Source: Lojkania enalia (lineage: Eukaryota; Ascomycota; Dothideomycetes; Pleosporales). From it: 64,000 bases of DNA. This document shows positions 49,041 through 59,411 of the stretch, in pieces. Location: NCBI GenBank assembly GCA_010094045.1, contig ML986668.1:118245-182244 (forward strand), written 5' to 3'. The translations under genes and the position numbers were made by a program. The notes beneath the pieces are model-generated. The model was not told the DNA's origin and made no database searches. It saw nothing but the letters and a program-made list of their open reading frames with translations. Position 1 is the stretch's first letter, and every line of letters begins with the position of its first letter.

Positions 49041-50384
49041 TCAGTCCGGCAATGATAAAAGCCATGGCCGCCAAATCATCTCAGCCCAGTCCATAAGCCA
49101 ATGAAGGATAGCTAGTACCTTCATCGCATCAAAACATGATCTCGTACTCCCGGCGTCTAGTTGCTCCCGAATGGTCATCTTTTGACCATCTTTGGAGACA
49201 ATCAACAGATGCCAGTCATGACCCTGAGCGATCAGGAGCGGAACAGCTGGCCATTGTCCAATAGTTCCACCGCGAATGAGAGCGAGGCGTTTCAACCATG
49301 CATCTGTCCATATTGCGATCTGGGGTTTGCCGTCTGTCCATGACTTCATTGGTCCCTTCGTCTCAATGTTGATTGCGATAGGGTTGTGACGGGCCCGGGT
49401 CGTGTGGTTCCATGACTTGACCGATGCACCAGGTAACAATCGGAGGGAGCGCCAGGCTTGTTTGGTAGCAGGGTTCGGATTGAGGGTGACAACGTAGTCG
49501 ATGACGCGGCCGGGGAAGGCAGAGCGCGCAAGTGATGCCGGTTCGATTCTGGCCGTTTTCCTGCTTTGATAAGTGCGTGGTCATCTAGAAGTGCAATAAG
49601 ACTCACACATTGTGGATATCAAGGGTCTGCCGGTGCTTAGACGTGTTGCGCGCGAGTTTAAGAAGTGGATGCTGCACCTCAGAATTCCATTCATCCTCTG
49701 AGACGCCCGAGCCGTGATCGTACTTTCGTGCAGTTTCTACAATATCAAGCAAATGCGCCATCGAAGGCATGGAGCCCAAGGCACAGCGCCCCTCCATATC
49801 ATTCGCCCAAGAATACTCAAATCGCATCCTGTCCATTGGCGGGAGGGCAGACACGACTGCACTAACGTCATCATATCCTAATATCCCGATACCATCTGCA
49901 AATCGCTGTGTAGCACGGCGCATTGCCGTAACATCCTCCGGCTCCTCTCCCTCTTCGCCGTCATCGAAATTGCAGAAGATGACAGGCTGGTCTTCCAAAT
50001 CCTCGAGTAACTGGAGTTGTTTCACAGGACTTAAGCGTCCACTCTGATGTGATTCGACTTCGGATGCTTCTGATATCGCCGCGCTGGAGCTGCTCTTGGT
50101 TGGGGAAGGAGGTAGGTGCGGCACGGAATCGAGTTCGCGGGGTCGTTTCGAAGGTCGAGGCGTTTGATCTAAATCCTCTTCCATCATGCGACGCTTGACT
50201 ACCGATCGATTGTTCTCCTTGTCATCGGCTGCGTAAGGAGCGACGAGCGGAGCGGATGGGCTGGCGGCACAACAGTCAGTGGTCGCTTGGCAAGTGCCGA
50301 TACGGGATGGAACACGTACGGAGAGTGTGGTGCATCGACACTGTCGATCCAGATCTCAATGTCTGAAGCAGTCGTTGAACTCAT
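49041..50384 (-). CDS. Fungal PD-(D/E)XK nuclease-like domain protein, two introns
   Basis: Complement of exons 50384-50320, 50260-49607 and 49560-49041, giving 412 residues with no internal stop. Introns: 50319-50261 (59 bp, GTACGT donor, CTGAC branch, CAG acceptor) and 49606-49561 (46 bp, GTGAGT...GCAG). N-terminal 110 residues: a short Ile-Glu-x-Trp-Ile motif, then a disordered Ser/Pro/Glu-rich part with Thr-Pro-Arg-Pro-Ser-Lys-Arg-Pro-Arg, possibly a nuclear signal. The C-terminal half matches the PDDEXK_12-type fungal family: Asp261 in Val-Ile-Asp-Tyr-Val-Val, and Glu306-Thr-Lys308 in Ile-Glu-Thr-Lys, give the D...ExK core. The conserved Ala-Gln-Gly-His-Asp-Trp and a C-terminal Trp-Arg-Pro-Trp follow. 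Substrate and role of this family are unknown. A start at 50423 would add 13 residues. It is the only intact gene I can support here. Confidence 0.85.
49561..49606 (-). other. Intron 2 of the nuclease-like gene
   Basis: 46 bp, GTGAGT donor and GCAG acceptor on the minus strand. Removal joins Asn-Val to Lys-Thr-Ala-Arg-Ile and restores the frame leading to the catalytic Asp. Confidence 0.82.
50261..50319 (-). other. Intron 1 of the nuclease-like gene
   Basis: 59 bp, GTACGT donor, CACTGAC branch-like site, CCAG acceptor. Without this intron the start exon is out of frame with the rest. Confidence 0.78.
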
Positions 50385-51032
50385 GGGAGGAGGGCCGAGT
50401 ATACCCACGTGGAAGAAAGACAACGATACGGTCTGTTTGTTTTGAAGAGGCCGGTGGCTAAACTAGCCTTGCGGATCTCGGCGTCTTGGCGAACACGGGC
50501 GCTAGGCTACCCCACATTCGCTAGCAGCTGCTGCCCGAAACACCTTAAGGGTCCCTCAACTTCATAAACAGCTATACTAAAGGTATCTCTGCCATGAGTA
50601 GCAATTGCAGAACTACGCTTACCGCGTTCGAAAGTCCAAACGCAGCTCTTGACAACCGCAGCCTCGGACAATTATAGCGGCCATAGCGACCGGAAACCTT
50701 GAAACGAGTCATATTGTAACCACAATTTCATCTTGTTTACAACACGTAAAACTCAAACGTTTCCAGGGCAAGACATCGCCTTCTAGGCGTGTGTGTGTGT
50801 GTGTGTGTGTGTATTCTATTATGGCCATGCACCCTATGGGTATGAACCGTTACAAAGCGCCAGCTATATACATTCTGCTTCCTTATGCCTGCTCCATTTC
50901 AAAAGCCAACTATGAGACCTGCTCGTCCAATGCCTAACTCTATGCTCAACAAAGGAAAGAAAAGGGAAGTAATATACTACTGTGTGTAGGATAAGCTGTG
51001 TAGCTAGTTATAGCCTCGTGTTTACAGGGTAT
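50385..51032. other. Intergenic region upstream of the nuclease-like gene
   Basis: GC-normal noncoding sequence that should contain the promoter of the minus-strand gene. It holds a (GT)12 microsatellite at 50789-50812. No gene recognised. Confidence 0.55.
50789..50812 (+). repeat. (GT)12 microsatellite
   Basis: Twelve uninterrupted GT units. Confidence 0.98.
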
Positions 51033-51243
51033 TGTCACGGTATCCTCGCGTTCCCCCTGACACCTGCACGTGGCGCGCTCGCTTCCGCGCACGTGCCTTC
51101 TTCTTCCCCCTTATCTTCCTGCTTGCCTCGCGTATAGCTTGCTCCTTAGCTATCCTCTTGTACGACACCTGAGATCTGTACGTAGCATACAATACCAAGC
51201 GTTAGATGAGCCTTGTCGTCCCTGCTCGTAGCCTCTCGTGACA
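51033..51243 (+). repeat. Solo LTR4 (TRIM family), unmutated
   Basis: 211 bp, begins TGTCACGGTATCC and ends CTCTCGTGACA, with an 8-base inverted terminus. Perfect 5-bp target duplication GGTAT (51028-51032 and 51244-51248). It is GC-rich and free of the C-to-T damage seen in the other LTR4 copies, so it gives the ancestral LTR4 sequence. Confidence 0.95.
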
Positions 51244-51248
51244 GGTAT

Positions 51249-51453
51249 TTCCAGTGTTATATACCTCTTAATTAGCAGTATACTAGCCGAGGCGCGTTTA
51301 TAGATAGCTTATCATTCTACGCCTACAAGGCAGAAGAGGAGATTCTTAGCTACTTCTACTTATCTATTTTCTCTTTATCTCTACTTACTTTATCTTATAT
51401 ATTTAGTTATAGCCGCTCTATACTCTTTATAAATTTAATTATCGCTCTAATAG
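51249..51453. other. Unexplained spacer between solo LTR4 and element B
   Basis: About 200 bp that turn from mixed to pyrimidine-rich (TCTACTTACTTTATC...) and AT-rich towards element B. It matches no repeat found elsewhere in the window. Confidence 0.5.
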
Positions 51454-51756
51454 TGTCACGGACGCTCACGCGCAGTTGGTTAATCGCACTTCAGGCAGTC
51501 AACTCTATTGCTACGTACTACGTGTGAATATCAAGACGTTGCGTGAAGAACAGAGATATCTACATTGTACAGGTTTTTATAGGGGCTAGGTCTGTGCTGC
51601 TGCACGGGCTAGCCGGGTCGGCGAAACCTTCCTCCATCGTGGTCAAGACAAGTCGGTTATATTCCAGCTAGCAGCTGACAGCTGTCGCTGGCAGCTGGTT
51701 CGGGTATTGTAGTAAGGGTGGTGTAGGTGCAGAGGTGTCGCGGTATTACCGTGACA
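51454..51756 (-). repeat. LTR1, 3' LTR of B, unmutated
   Basis: 303 bp with perfect 8-base inverted ends TGTCACGG / CCGTGACA. It is the best reference for LTR1. Its partner at 57211 carries many transitions. Confidence 0.95.
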
Positions 51757-51863
51757 GTACCCCCCTCTTAGTTATGAGCTCCTGCGAGTCAGGTCTTCGT
51801 GTTATATTCAGGTTATTCATAATCAAGTAGCAGTTATTAATACTAGCGTTAGTTAAGGTCGCA

Positions 51864-52105
51864 GGCATATCGGCGCGACCAGTAGTCGATAGCAGTACTA
51901 TGCTAGGGATTAGGTTGGTTCGGTTCTTGCAGCAGTACTATGCCAGGGATCAGGTTAGGTCGCAGGTATATTGGCGCGACCGGTTGTTATCGTATAGCAG
52001 TTCCATGCTAGGGATCGGGTCGGTTCGGTTCATGTAGCAGTACCATGCCAGGGATCGGTAGCAGTATCGTTGCTGGCGTCATGTCGGTGCAGTATCGTTG
52101 CAGGC
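51864..52105 (-). repeat. Minisatellite in the 3' noncoding region of B
   Basis: At least four degenerate copies of a block with CAGTACTATGC(T/C)AGGGATC and GGTTGGTTCGG, interspersed with GGCGCGACC. It lies between the pol stop and the 3' LTR. Confidence 0.8.
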
Positions 52106-52124
52106 GTCTAGGAACATACTCAGA

Positions 52125-53369
52125 TTAGACCCTAGCGCCCAATTGAGAATCCAGATGTAATGTCGTATTCGGGTCTTGTTTATTCGGGTTTCTAGCGTGG
52201 TAATCTTCTGCGGCAGTTGTCTCAGCAAAGTCACTAGCCGGGTACCATTCTAGGTCGTGATAGCCAGTCCACTTGACTAGGTATTCGTGCCGGCGTCTCT
52301 GTCGGTTGTAGCGGAGGTCTTCTATTCGCTCGACGAGGTATTCCGGTTCTCCATCAATCTTGATAGGTTTAGGGTTGTGTACTTGTTGGCCAGGCAAGTA
52401 GTCAGACGACTTGGGTGCTGGCCGTAATAGCGATACATGGAATACAGGATGTATTTTAGCCGATTCGGGTAGCTTTAGTCTATAAGCGTGCGAGGACACC
52501 TTCGCGATAACCTTATAGGGGCCTATATTCTTCCAGTCAAGCTTTTTCGACGGTCTTCGTGTGCGTATATTCCTAGCGTCTAGCCAGACTAGATCACCAA
52601 CCTGGTAGTCGGGGGCTGGTATGCGCTTGCGGTTAGCGTACTCTTGTTGGAGCGCTTGTGCCCAGGTGAGTTCTTCTCTGATATACTCTATGATATCCTT
52701 CATCTTATCAACTAGTCTATTAGCTTCCTGGGCTATTAGGGACTGTTTTGGCGGTCGATGGATCCCTGTAGGCGGCTTGAAGCCCATTCGAGGGTGCTGG
52801 CCAAAGCAGGCCAGAAACGGGGAGACTTTTGTTGATTCGGACACTGTGTTGTTCGCTTCAAACTGCGCTGTTGGCAGCTATTCAACCCAGTCATCTTGTT
52901 CGTAGCTGGTGTAGGCTCGGAGAACTTGTTCTATTACTGCGTTGGCGTTCTCTGTCTGGCCATCAGTCTCTGGGTGGAAGCTGGTTGACATACGCGTGTC
53001 AATTTGTAGCTGTCTGCAGAGCTCTTGGTAGAAGGTAGAGATAAACTGTGTCCCACGGTCGGACGTAATAGTGCGTGGCAGTCTATGGTGAACCTATACA
53101 TGGCGACGGAATAGTCGGACAACGTCAGGAGCTTCGATTCTTGCGCATGGTATCAGGTGTCTGTACTTGCTGAGCCTATCAACCACCACCATGATATTCG
53201 TACAACCTTCTGATTCTAGCAGGTCAGTTACAAAGTCTATAGAGATGTCTTGAAACCTTCGTTCAGGTATAGGCAACGGTTTTAGTAATCTATGGTACTT
53301 CTCTCTAGAAGCCTTACTTCTTCGGTATATGTGACAACAGCCTACATATTGTCGCACTAAGTCGAACAT
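52125..53369 (-). pseudogene. F1 integrase with chromodomain in B, nearly intact
   Basis: One frame from 53369 to the stop at 52125, interrupted by only two TAG codons (about 53091 and 52884) at conserved Trp-like positions. The HHCC-type region is at 53360-53310 (Val-Arg-Gln-Tyr-Val...; one Cys is Tyr). All three catalytic acids are present: Asp in Asp-Ile-Ser-Ile-Asp-Phe, Asp in Thr-Ser-Asp-Arg-Gly-Thr, and Glu in Gly-Gln-Thr-Glu-Asn. Then come the GPY/F module (Asn-Ile-Gly-Pro-Tyr-Lys-Val-Ile) and a chromodomain (Pro-Glu-Tyr-Leu-Val-Glu ... Lys-Trp-Thr-Gly-Tyr). The open stretch 52844-52125 covers the C-terminal 239 residues. It is the C-terminal part of a Gag-Pol polyprotein, not a separate gene. 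Confidence 0.92.
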
Positions 53370-55990
53370 CTTTAACTAATAGTACTCGCGCTGGAGTAGT
53401 TCTAAGGTCTTTCCTCAACCAGGGTGTCCGCCGGACGGCGAGTTGTAGACGGCTTGTAGCAGCTTAAGCTTCAGCTCGTCGTGGTCTAGTACTATAAGTC
53501 GATCTCGGTAGTATAGTCGGTTGTTACGCTCTTTATAGTCAGCTAGAGTTAGGAGCTTAGATTAACGGGCTCCTTCTCTTAGTAGCTTCAGGGTATCTTA
53601 GATCAGGTTATCGTTCGGGTATTCTTCGTCGATAATTTCTATAATCGGTCGGCCTACTTCTATCTATCGGAATAGTTTAGGACGAAGTAATATCTGTTAA
53701 CAACCTCTACGGGCCTCTTCTTATATAGGCTTATTCTATAACCTTTAAGTTAAGGCATTAGGCTTCTCTCTAAGTTTTCCAGGTCGGTACGTGATATTGA
53801 AGTTAAACCTTAACAGATATTCTAACTAATAGGCCTATTAGTAGCTTAGCTGCTTTATTATTGCGAAGTACTATAGGTTCTTATAATTATTTAGCACTTC
53901 TATAGGGAATGCTGCACCTTCTAATTCGGGCCTCTATTATTTAAAACATTAGATAATCGCGAGTAGTTTCTTATTATATATTTTATAGTTGCTTTTAGCA
54001 GGGTTTATACGCTTAGAGAAGTAGGTAATAGGTCTTAGTTTACCGTCAGTACCTCTCTAGGATAGTATGCCGGCTGTTATAAAGTCGGACGCGTCGGCTT
54101 CTACTACTATTAGTAGTTTAGGGTTGAAGTGTTAGAAAATTAATATAGAGATAAAGGCATCCTTTAGGTAGTTAAAAGAATATTAATAGCTATTATTCTA
54201 GTCAAATCGAGTATTCTTCTTAGTTAGGGCTACTAAGGGAGAGACTTTCTATAAGAAATTGCTAATAAATTGTCGGTAGAAGTTCGCGAAGCCTATAAAA
54301 GCTTAAATATCTTTTATATTCTTAGAGTATTCCCAGTTAACAATTATCTCTACCTTCTTTAGGTCTATATAGATTCCTTCTATAATAATTATATACCCTA
54401 GATAGATTACTTTTAACTAGTAGAACTTATACTTATCTATATTAAGCTATAAACTATTTACTCTTAAGGCTTTAAAGACTAGCTAGATATACTACTTATA
54501 ATCCTTTAGATTCTTACTAAATATTAGGATATCGTTAATATAGGTAGTATAGAATATATTAAAGTATAGTTTTAGTATATTATTTATAAAGTACTAGAAC
54601 GTACTTAAAATATTAGTTAGGTTAAAGGGTATTATTAGGTATTTAAATAACCTATAGCGTATATAAAAGGTAGTTTTCTATTCGTCTTTCTTAACAATCC
54701 TTAGCTTATTAAATGCGGTAATAATATTAAGTTTTATATAGTATTTAGTCTTACTAAGTCGGGTTAATATTTCTTAGATTAGTAGAATCGGGTATTAGTT
54801 CTTAATAGTAATAGTATTTAGGGCTTTATAGTCTATATAGAATTAGAAGCTACCTTTAGGTTTCTTTATAAAGATTACGGGTATAGCTACTAGTAATAAA
54901 CTTACTCTAATAAATCCCTTAGATAAGTTCTTATTAAGGTACTTTCTTAATACCTTTAACTCGTTCTAGAACATCCTATAGAATAGACTAAAGCTAGTTT
55001 ACTTACTATTTTCTAGTTTAATCTTATAATTATATAGTTATTATTTAAGTAGCTTATCTATATCCTTATATAAGAAGATAGATAATAAGTTATAGTATTC
55101 TTTAGGCACTTTAGTAATAGGGTTAGTATATACTTTTAAGGCTAAAGCCTTATTAATATTAGCTATTAATATAGCGAAGATTTTATAGTTAAATTACTAG
55201 AAGAGTTAGACTAGTAGTATAGTATCTATATAATATATATCTAGCTATAGCACAGACTTTAGGTATTTAAACTTAAATAGGTCTTTTTAGCTATAATTTT
55301 TATTTAAGATTAGGTTGGTTTTAATTTTAAGTTCTTTTAACTAGCATAGTATTTTAAGCTACTAGTAATTATATTAGGTATAGCTTAATAGATAGAGTTT
55401 TAAATAGTACTACCTAGGCTTTAAGCTATATAAGAGTTATAAATTAGTTACTTTAGAATCTCTTTTTATATTAGGTTTAAGTAGTTTATAGTCTTTAATA
55501 ACTATTTAGATAGCCTATTAGTAAATAGTAGTACTAGTAGATTATAAATATCGAGTTAGGTATTAATTAGTAGTAAAGACTAGCTATTTATTCTTATAGT
55601 CTAGGTTTATATAATACTTATATATCTATAACTATTCTAGAATTAACTAGTATTTTTCTAGTATAGTTATATAGAAATATACTATCTCTAAATAGTTTAG
55701 GTGTTAGAGGGTTAAGATAACTAAATAAGAGATAGTCCCCCTATAGAGGATTTCTCTATTAAAGCTAGTTAGGTATAGATTATACGGGAGTTATATCTTT
55801 TAGAGTTTTAGGGTATATATAAGATCTCTATAGATATAACTATAATTAATAGCCCTAGTATTAATAAGAATATTAATATTTTACTAGACTAGATCTTAAT
55901 AGATTAAAAAAGAAGCTAGAATCTAGTAGTTCTATAACTATTTCTATAGGGGCTGGTTCTATAAGTATATAGAAATTCGGTATAGGCGTA
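53370..55990 (-). pseudogene. RT, RNase H and protease remnant of B
   Basis: Continues the pol frame to the right with rising stop density. The RT box reads Tyr-Ile-Asn-Asp at about 54530-54545 (minus strand). RNase H lies near 54030-54120, and the protease start near 55840-55860. It aligns with 39120-41700 of A and 6000-7640 plus 15475-16130 of H. Confidence 0.78.
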
Positions 55991-55999
55991 GTCCTAAAA

Positions 56000-57190
56000 A
56001 GCAACTTACTTCTAAAATAGACCTTTTAGCAACGTTCTAGTTAATAAGACTAGCTGCGTTTAGGAGTAAGAATAATAGCCTTATCTATAAGATAACAAGT
56101 ATATTAAAGATTAGTTAGAAGATTAGTTAGAGGATTAAAAGTAGAATCTACTAGGTATAGTAGGGCTCTAAGACCCTTAACGGATTAATAGTAGAGGGGC
56201 GCTGTATTCTAGCAAAATATATCCCTTACTATTATACTTATAACAGCGTTCTTTACGGCGGCGCTTTTCTTATTTATTAGAGCCTATAGGTATATAGCTA
56301 GAAGTATTAAGTTCTATAGCGTTTAGATCCTTCTAGTAAGTAGTATAATATTTTAGTTATTTATAGTAGTTACCGGGTAGATAATATAGGTTAGTATTAT
56401 ATAGGGAAATTAGGTTAGTATAGTTATTTAGGGTGCTAGGTATTATAACACCTATTATAGTACAGCAGAGCTTATTAGAGAGAGAATATCGGAGATATAC
56501 GATTTATCTAGTCTTATTTAGTTTAGTATCTACAATCAGGCGTCGGAATTTAGTAAAGTAAGTAGGGAACCTACTTTAGCCTTATTTTAAGGTCTCTAGC
56601 TTACTCTATACTATAATCTCCTTATTCTAGTTACTATAGATAGATTCTAAGAAGGCGACTAAGCTGTTTATAGAGTTAATATTCTTATCTATTAATAGGT
56701 TAACTAATATTACTAGATCTTATTCTAGACGGGAATAGATATATAGAAGGTAGATACGTTTAGTTAGGTATTAGTTAGCGTTTCCTTCTAGTTTATAGTA
56801 GAGCTTTCTAATAAAGTATAAAAGCTCTAAACGTTTACTAGAAAATATTAGAGGGTTAGATAAATAGTTAAAACGAAAATATAGGTTATATATAGTTTTA
56901 AGTAGATTAAGAGTTAATATAGGTATCTGTTTAGAAACTAGAGTTATAGGCTAAGTCGGGCTAAGGGCGGGTAATAGTTCTATTACTATTAATATACTAG
57001 TAGCTGGTAGAGGGGTAACTATTTAGTAGCTACTAAATTCCCTTTATATCGCTTTAAGGTCTAACTTATAGCGGTTCTCTTAGGTTACTAAGGCCTCTAC
57101 TAGCATCTCGTTCTTCTACTATAAAAAGTCCAGCTTACCCTAGATTTTTTTAAGTATACTAACAAGTACATTCTTATATATAATATATAA
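56000..57190 (-). pseudogene. gag remnant of B
   Basis: Minus strand, from about 57181 to the zinc-knuckle region near 56215-56260. The counterpart of 37828-38832 in A, with more stops. Confidence 0.75.
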
Positions 57191-57210
57191 TAATAGATAA
57201 CGTAATATAA

Positions 57211-57513
57211 TATTATAGACGCTTATATATAGTTAATTAATCGTACTTTAGGTAGTTAACTCTATTACTATATACTATATATAAATATTAAGACGTTGTA
57301 TAAAAAATAGAAATATCTATATTATATAGGTTTTTATAGGAGTTAGGTCTGTACTACTATATAGGCTAGCCGGGTCGGTGAAACCTTCCTCTATTGTAGT
57401 TAAGATAAGTCGGTTATATTCTAGCTAGCAGCTAATAGCTATTACTAGCAGCTGGTTCAAGTATTATAGTAAGGGTGGTGTAGGTATAGAGGTGTCGTAG
57501 TATTACCGTAATA
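57211..57513 (-). repeat. LTR1, 5' LTR of B, mutated
   Basis: 303 bp, plus-strand ends TATTATAGAC and CCGTAATA. Same length as the 3' LTR of B but strongly TpA-enriched. Confidence 0.93.
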
Positions 57514-58065
57514 TAGTCTTTAAATTTCTATCTAGGTATACTCTATACAGCTTTTCTAAAAACAATTCTAATTATAGAAGATAGAAAGTTCTAAACCTAA
57601 AAACTTTAATTAATAGAAGATTTTTAAGATTCTATCTAGATAACTAAATAATTTAATAAAATAATATATAAATATTATAATCTAAATTAAATTAAGTATA
57701 TTTTAAACTTAAATATATTTAAATAAACAATTAATATAATATTATTAAAAAGGCTATTATTAGTAGTATTAAGTTTTTCTATATAATATAATAGTATAGA
57801 TAAGATAATAAGTTTAAATATAGTATAAATCTACTTAAAAGTATATAAAAGTATATAGAGGATTAAAAACCTAAGAATTCTATTAATATTTATAAACTTT
57901 ATATAAAAGGATATAAAAAAACTACTAAACTACTTATAAGAGAGTATATAACTATATATAGATAGAAAAAGGGGTAGAACTAGGGGTAGAATAAGATAAG
58001 TTAAAAGCTTTAAGATAAAATTATATATAAAGCTTTTTATAGAACAATTTCTTTATATTATTATA
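57514..58065 (-). mobile_element. F5 fragment: 5' internal sequence plus LTR5, inverted
   Basis: The reverse complement of the first ~970 bp of the F5 element at 60417. It holds a complete LTR5 (57787-58065, 279 bp) and about 273 bp of internal sequence. It is cut on the left by B and adjoins F1 fragment K on the right. Confidence 0.82.
57787..58065 (-). repeat. LTR5, inverted copy
   Basis: 279 bp, plus-strand ends TATAATAGTATAG and ATTATTATA. Identical in length to LTR5 at 60417-60695. Confidence 0.87.
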
Positions 58066-58406
58066 TTATAATCTTTATCTAAAATTAGATTAGTTTTAGT
58101 TTTAAGTTTTTTTAACTAATATAATATCTTAAATAGCTAGTAATTATATTAAATATAATTTAATAGGTAGAACTTTAAATAGTACTATCTAGGCTTTAGG
58201 TTATATAAGGGTTATAAATTAGTTACTTTAAAATCTCCTTTTATATTAGATTTAAATAGTTTATAGTTTTTAATAACTATTTAAATAGCCTATTAGTAGA
58301 TAATAATACTAATAGATTATAAGTATTAAGTTAAATATTAGTTAGTAGTAAAAATTAACTATTTGTTTTTATAGTCTAGGTTTATATAATACTTATATAT
58401 CTATAG

Positions 58407-58617
58407 TATTATAAGAGGCTATAAATAGGGACGATAAAGCTTATCTAACGCTTAGTATAATATACTATATATAGATCTTAGGTGTTATATAAAAAGATAG
58501 CTAAGAAGTAAGCTAAATATAAGATAAGTAGGAAAATAAAGAAGAAGAAGAAAGTATATATACTAGAGCGAGCGCGCTATATATAAATATTAGAGGGAAC
58601 GTAAGAATACTATAATA
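58407..58617 (-). repeat. LTR4, 3' LTR of TRIM-K
   Basis: 211 bp; plus-strand ends TATTATAAGAGG and ACTATAATA. Confidence 0.92.
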
Positions 58618-59200
58618 GTACCCCCCTCTTTAAAAAGTAGCTGTAATTAACAATTGTAGCTATAATATAGAAACCTAATATAACTGGTTATCTGTTTTAT
58701 ATAGGGTAGAACTATTTCTAGCTAGCTAGTGTCTAGTACAATAAGTAATATACTAAATAAGCTTAATATAGTTATTATATTACTAATAGAACGGGGAACT
58801 AGCGTTTAGTATAACAGAACGGGGAGTTGTTTAACTCTTTAAGGAGCTGGTAGAATAGGAACTAGCGTCTAATACGATAAGTAATATACTAAACAAGCTT
58901 AATATAGTTGTTATATTACTAATAGAACGGGGAACTGGTATAAAGAGAAGCTAGTAGAATAAGAAGCGAAGACTACGGTAGAGAGAGGATAATAGCACGT
59001 TGAGGGAGGACGATAGCTAGTTCTAGAGCTCCTACTACTACTACTATATAAGTAGTAGGATAGCTGTCGAGCTGGTAATCTAGCTAGATATTACTAGAAA
59101 GGAAGAAAAAATCTGGATAAGGAATAATAAAGATCTCTATCTAGAGATCTGCAGCAGCTGTCTAGCTGCTATTACTATATAACTAGACGAGCTATTCTAA

Positions 59201-59411
59201 TATTATAAGAGGCTATAAGTAGGAATAATAAGGCTTATTTAACGCTTAGTATAGTATACTATATACAGATCTCAGGTGTTGTATAAGAAGATAGCTAAGG
59301 AGTAAGCTAAACGCGAGGCAAGTAGGAAGATAAAGGAGAAGAAAAAGGTATATATACTAAAGCGAGCGTGCTATATATAGATGTTAGAGGGAACGTAAGG
59401 ATACTATAATA
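59201..59411 (-). repeat. LTR4, 5' LTR of TRIM-K
   Basis: 211 bp; same ends as the 3' copy, somewhat less mutated. Confidence 0.92.

Larger units (their letters stand above)
51454..57513 (-). mobile_element. Complete F1 Ty3 chromodomain element B, half mutated
   Basis: 6060 bp with two 303-bp LTRs, minus orientation (polypurine complement CCCCCCTCTTA right after the left LTR, integrase left, gag right). The left 2.2 kb (LTR, chromodomain, integrase) are almost free of RIP. The mutation density rises at 53.4-53.9 kb, and the rest is as degraded as C and H. Flanking 5-mers AATAG (left) and TAGTC (right) do not match, so no target duplication is visible. Confidence 0.92.
58407..59411 (-). mobile_element. 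TRIM-K: complete non-autonomous LTR element
   Basis: 1005 bp: LTR4 (58407-58617), 583 bp internal, LTR4 (59201-59411), flanked by a perfect TATAG duplication (58402-58406 and 59412-59416). The polypurine complement CCCCCCTCTT is next to the left LTR, giving minus orientation. It has no gag or pol. The internal part holds two or so units of the 108-bp repeat found in TRIM-I, and a GC-richer segment. Size and lack of genes fit a TRIM-type element that depends on another element's proteins. Confidence 0.93.

Noticed and set aside
47676..49343. Short open frames of 60-91 codons on both strands between the two island genes
   Set aside because: No start context, motif or homologous pattern; overlapping and contradictory frames. 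Treated as noncoding.
50188..50320. Frameshift in the 5' part of the nuclease-like gene
   Set aside because: A 59-bp intron with GTACGT donor, CTGAC branch and CAG acceptor restores the frame, so no lesion is needed.
44425..51032. A complete Starship element
   Set aside because: Only a captain-like gene relic is present. I found no matching terminal repeats or target repeats, and the region is bounded by a pogo terminus and a solo LTR.
51454..57513. A 5-bp target duplication for B
   Set aside because: AATAG and TAGTC do not match in either orientation or after allowing C-to-T changes.
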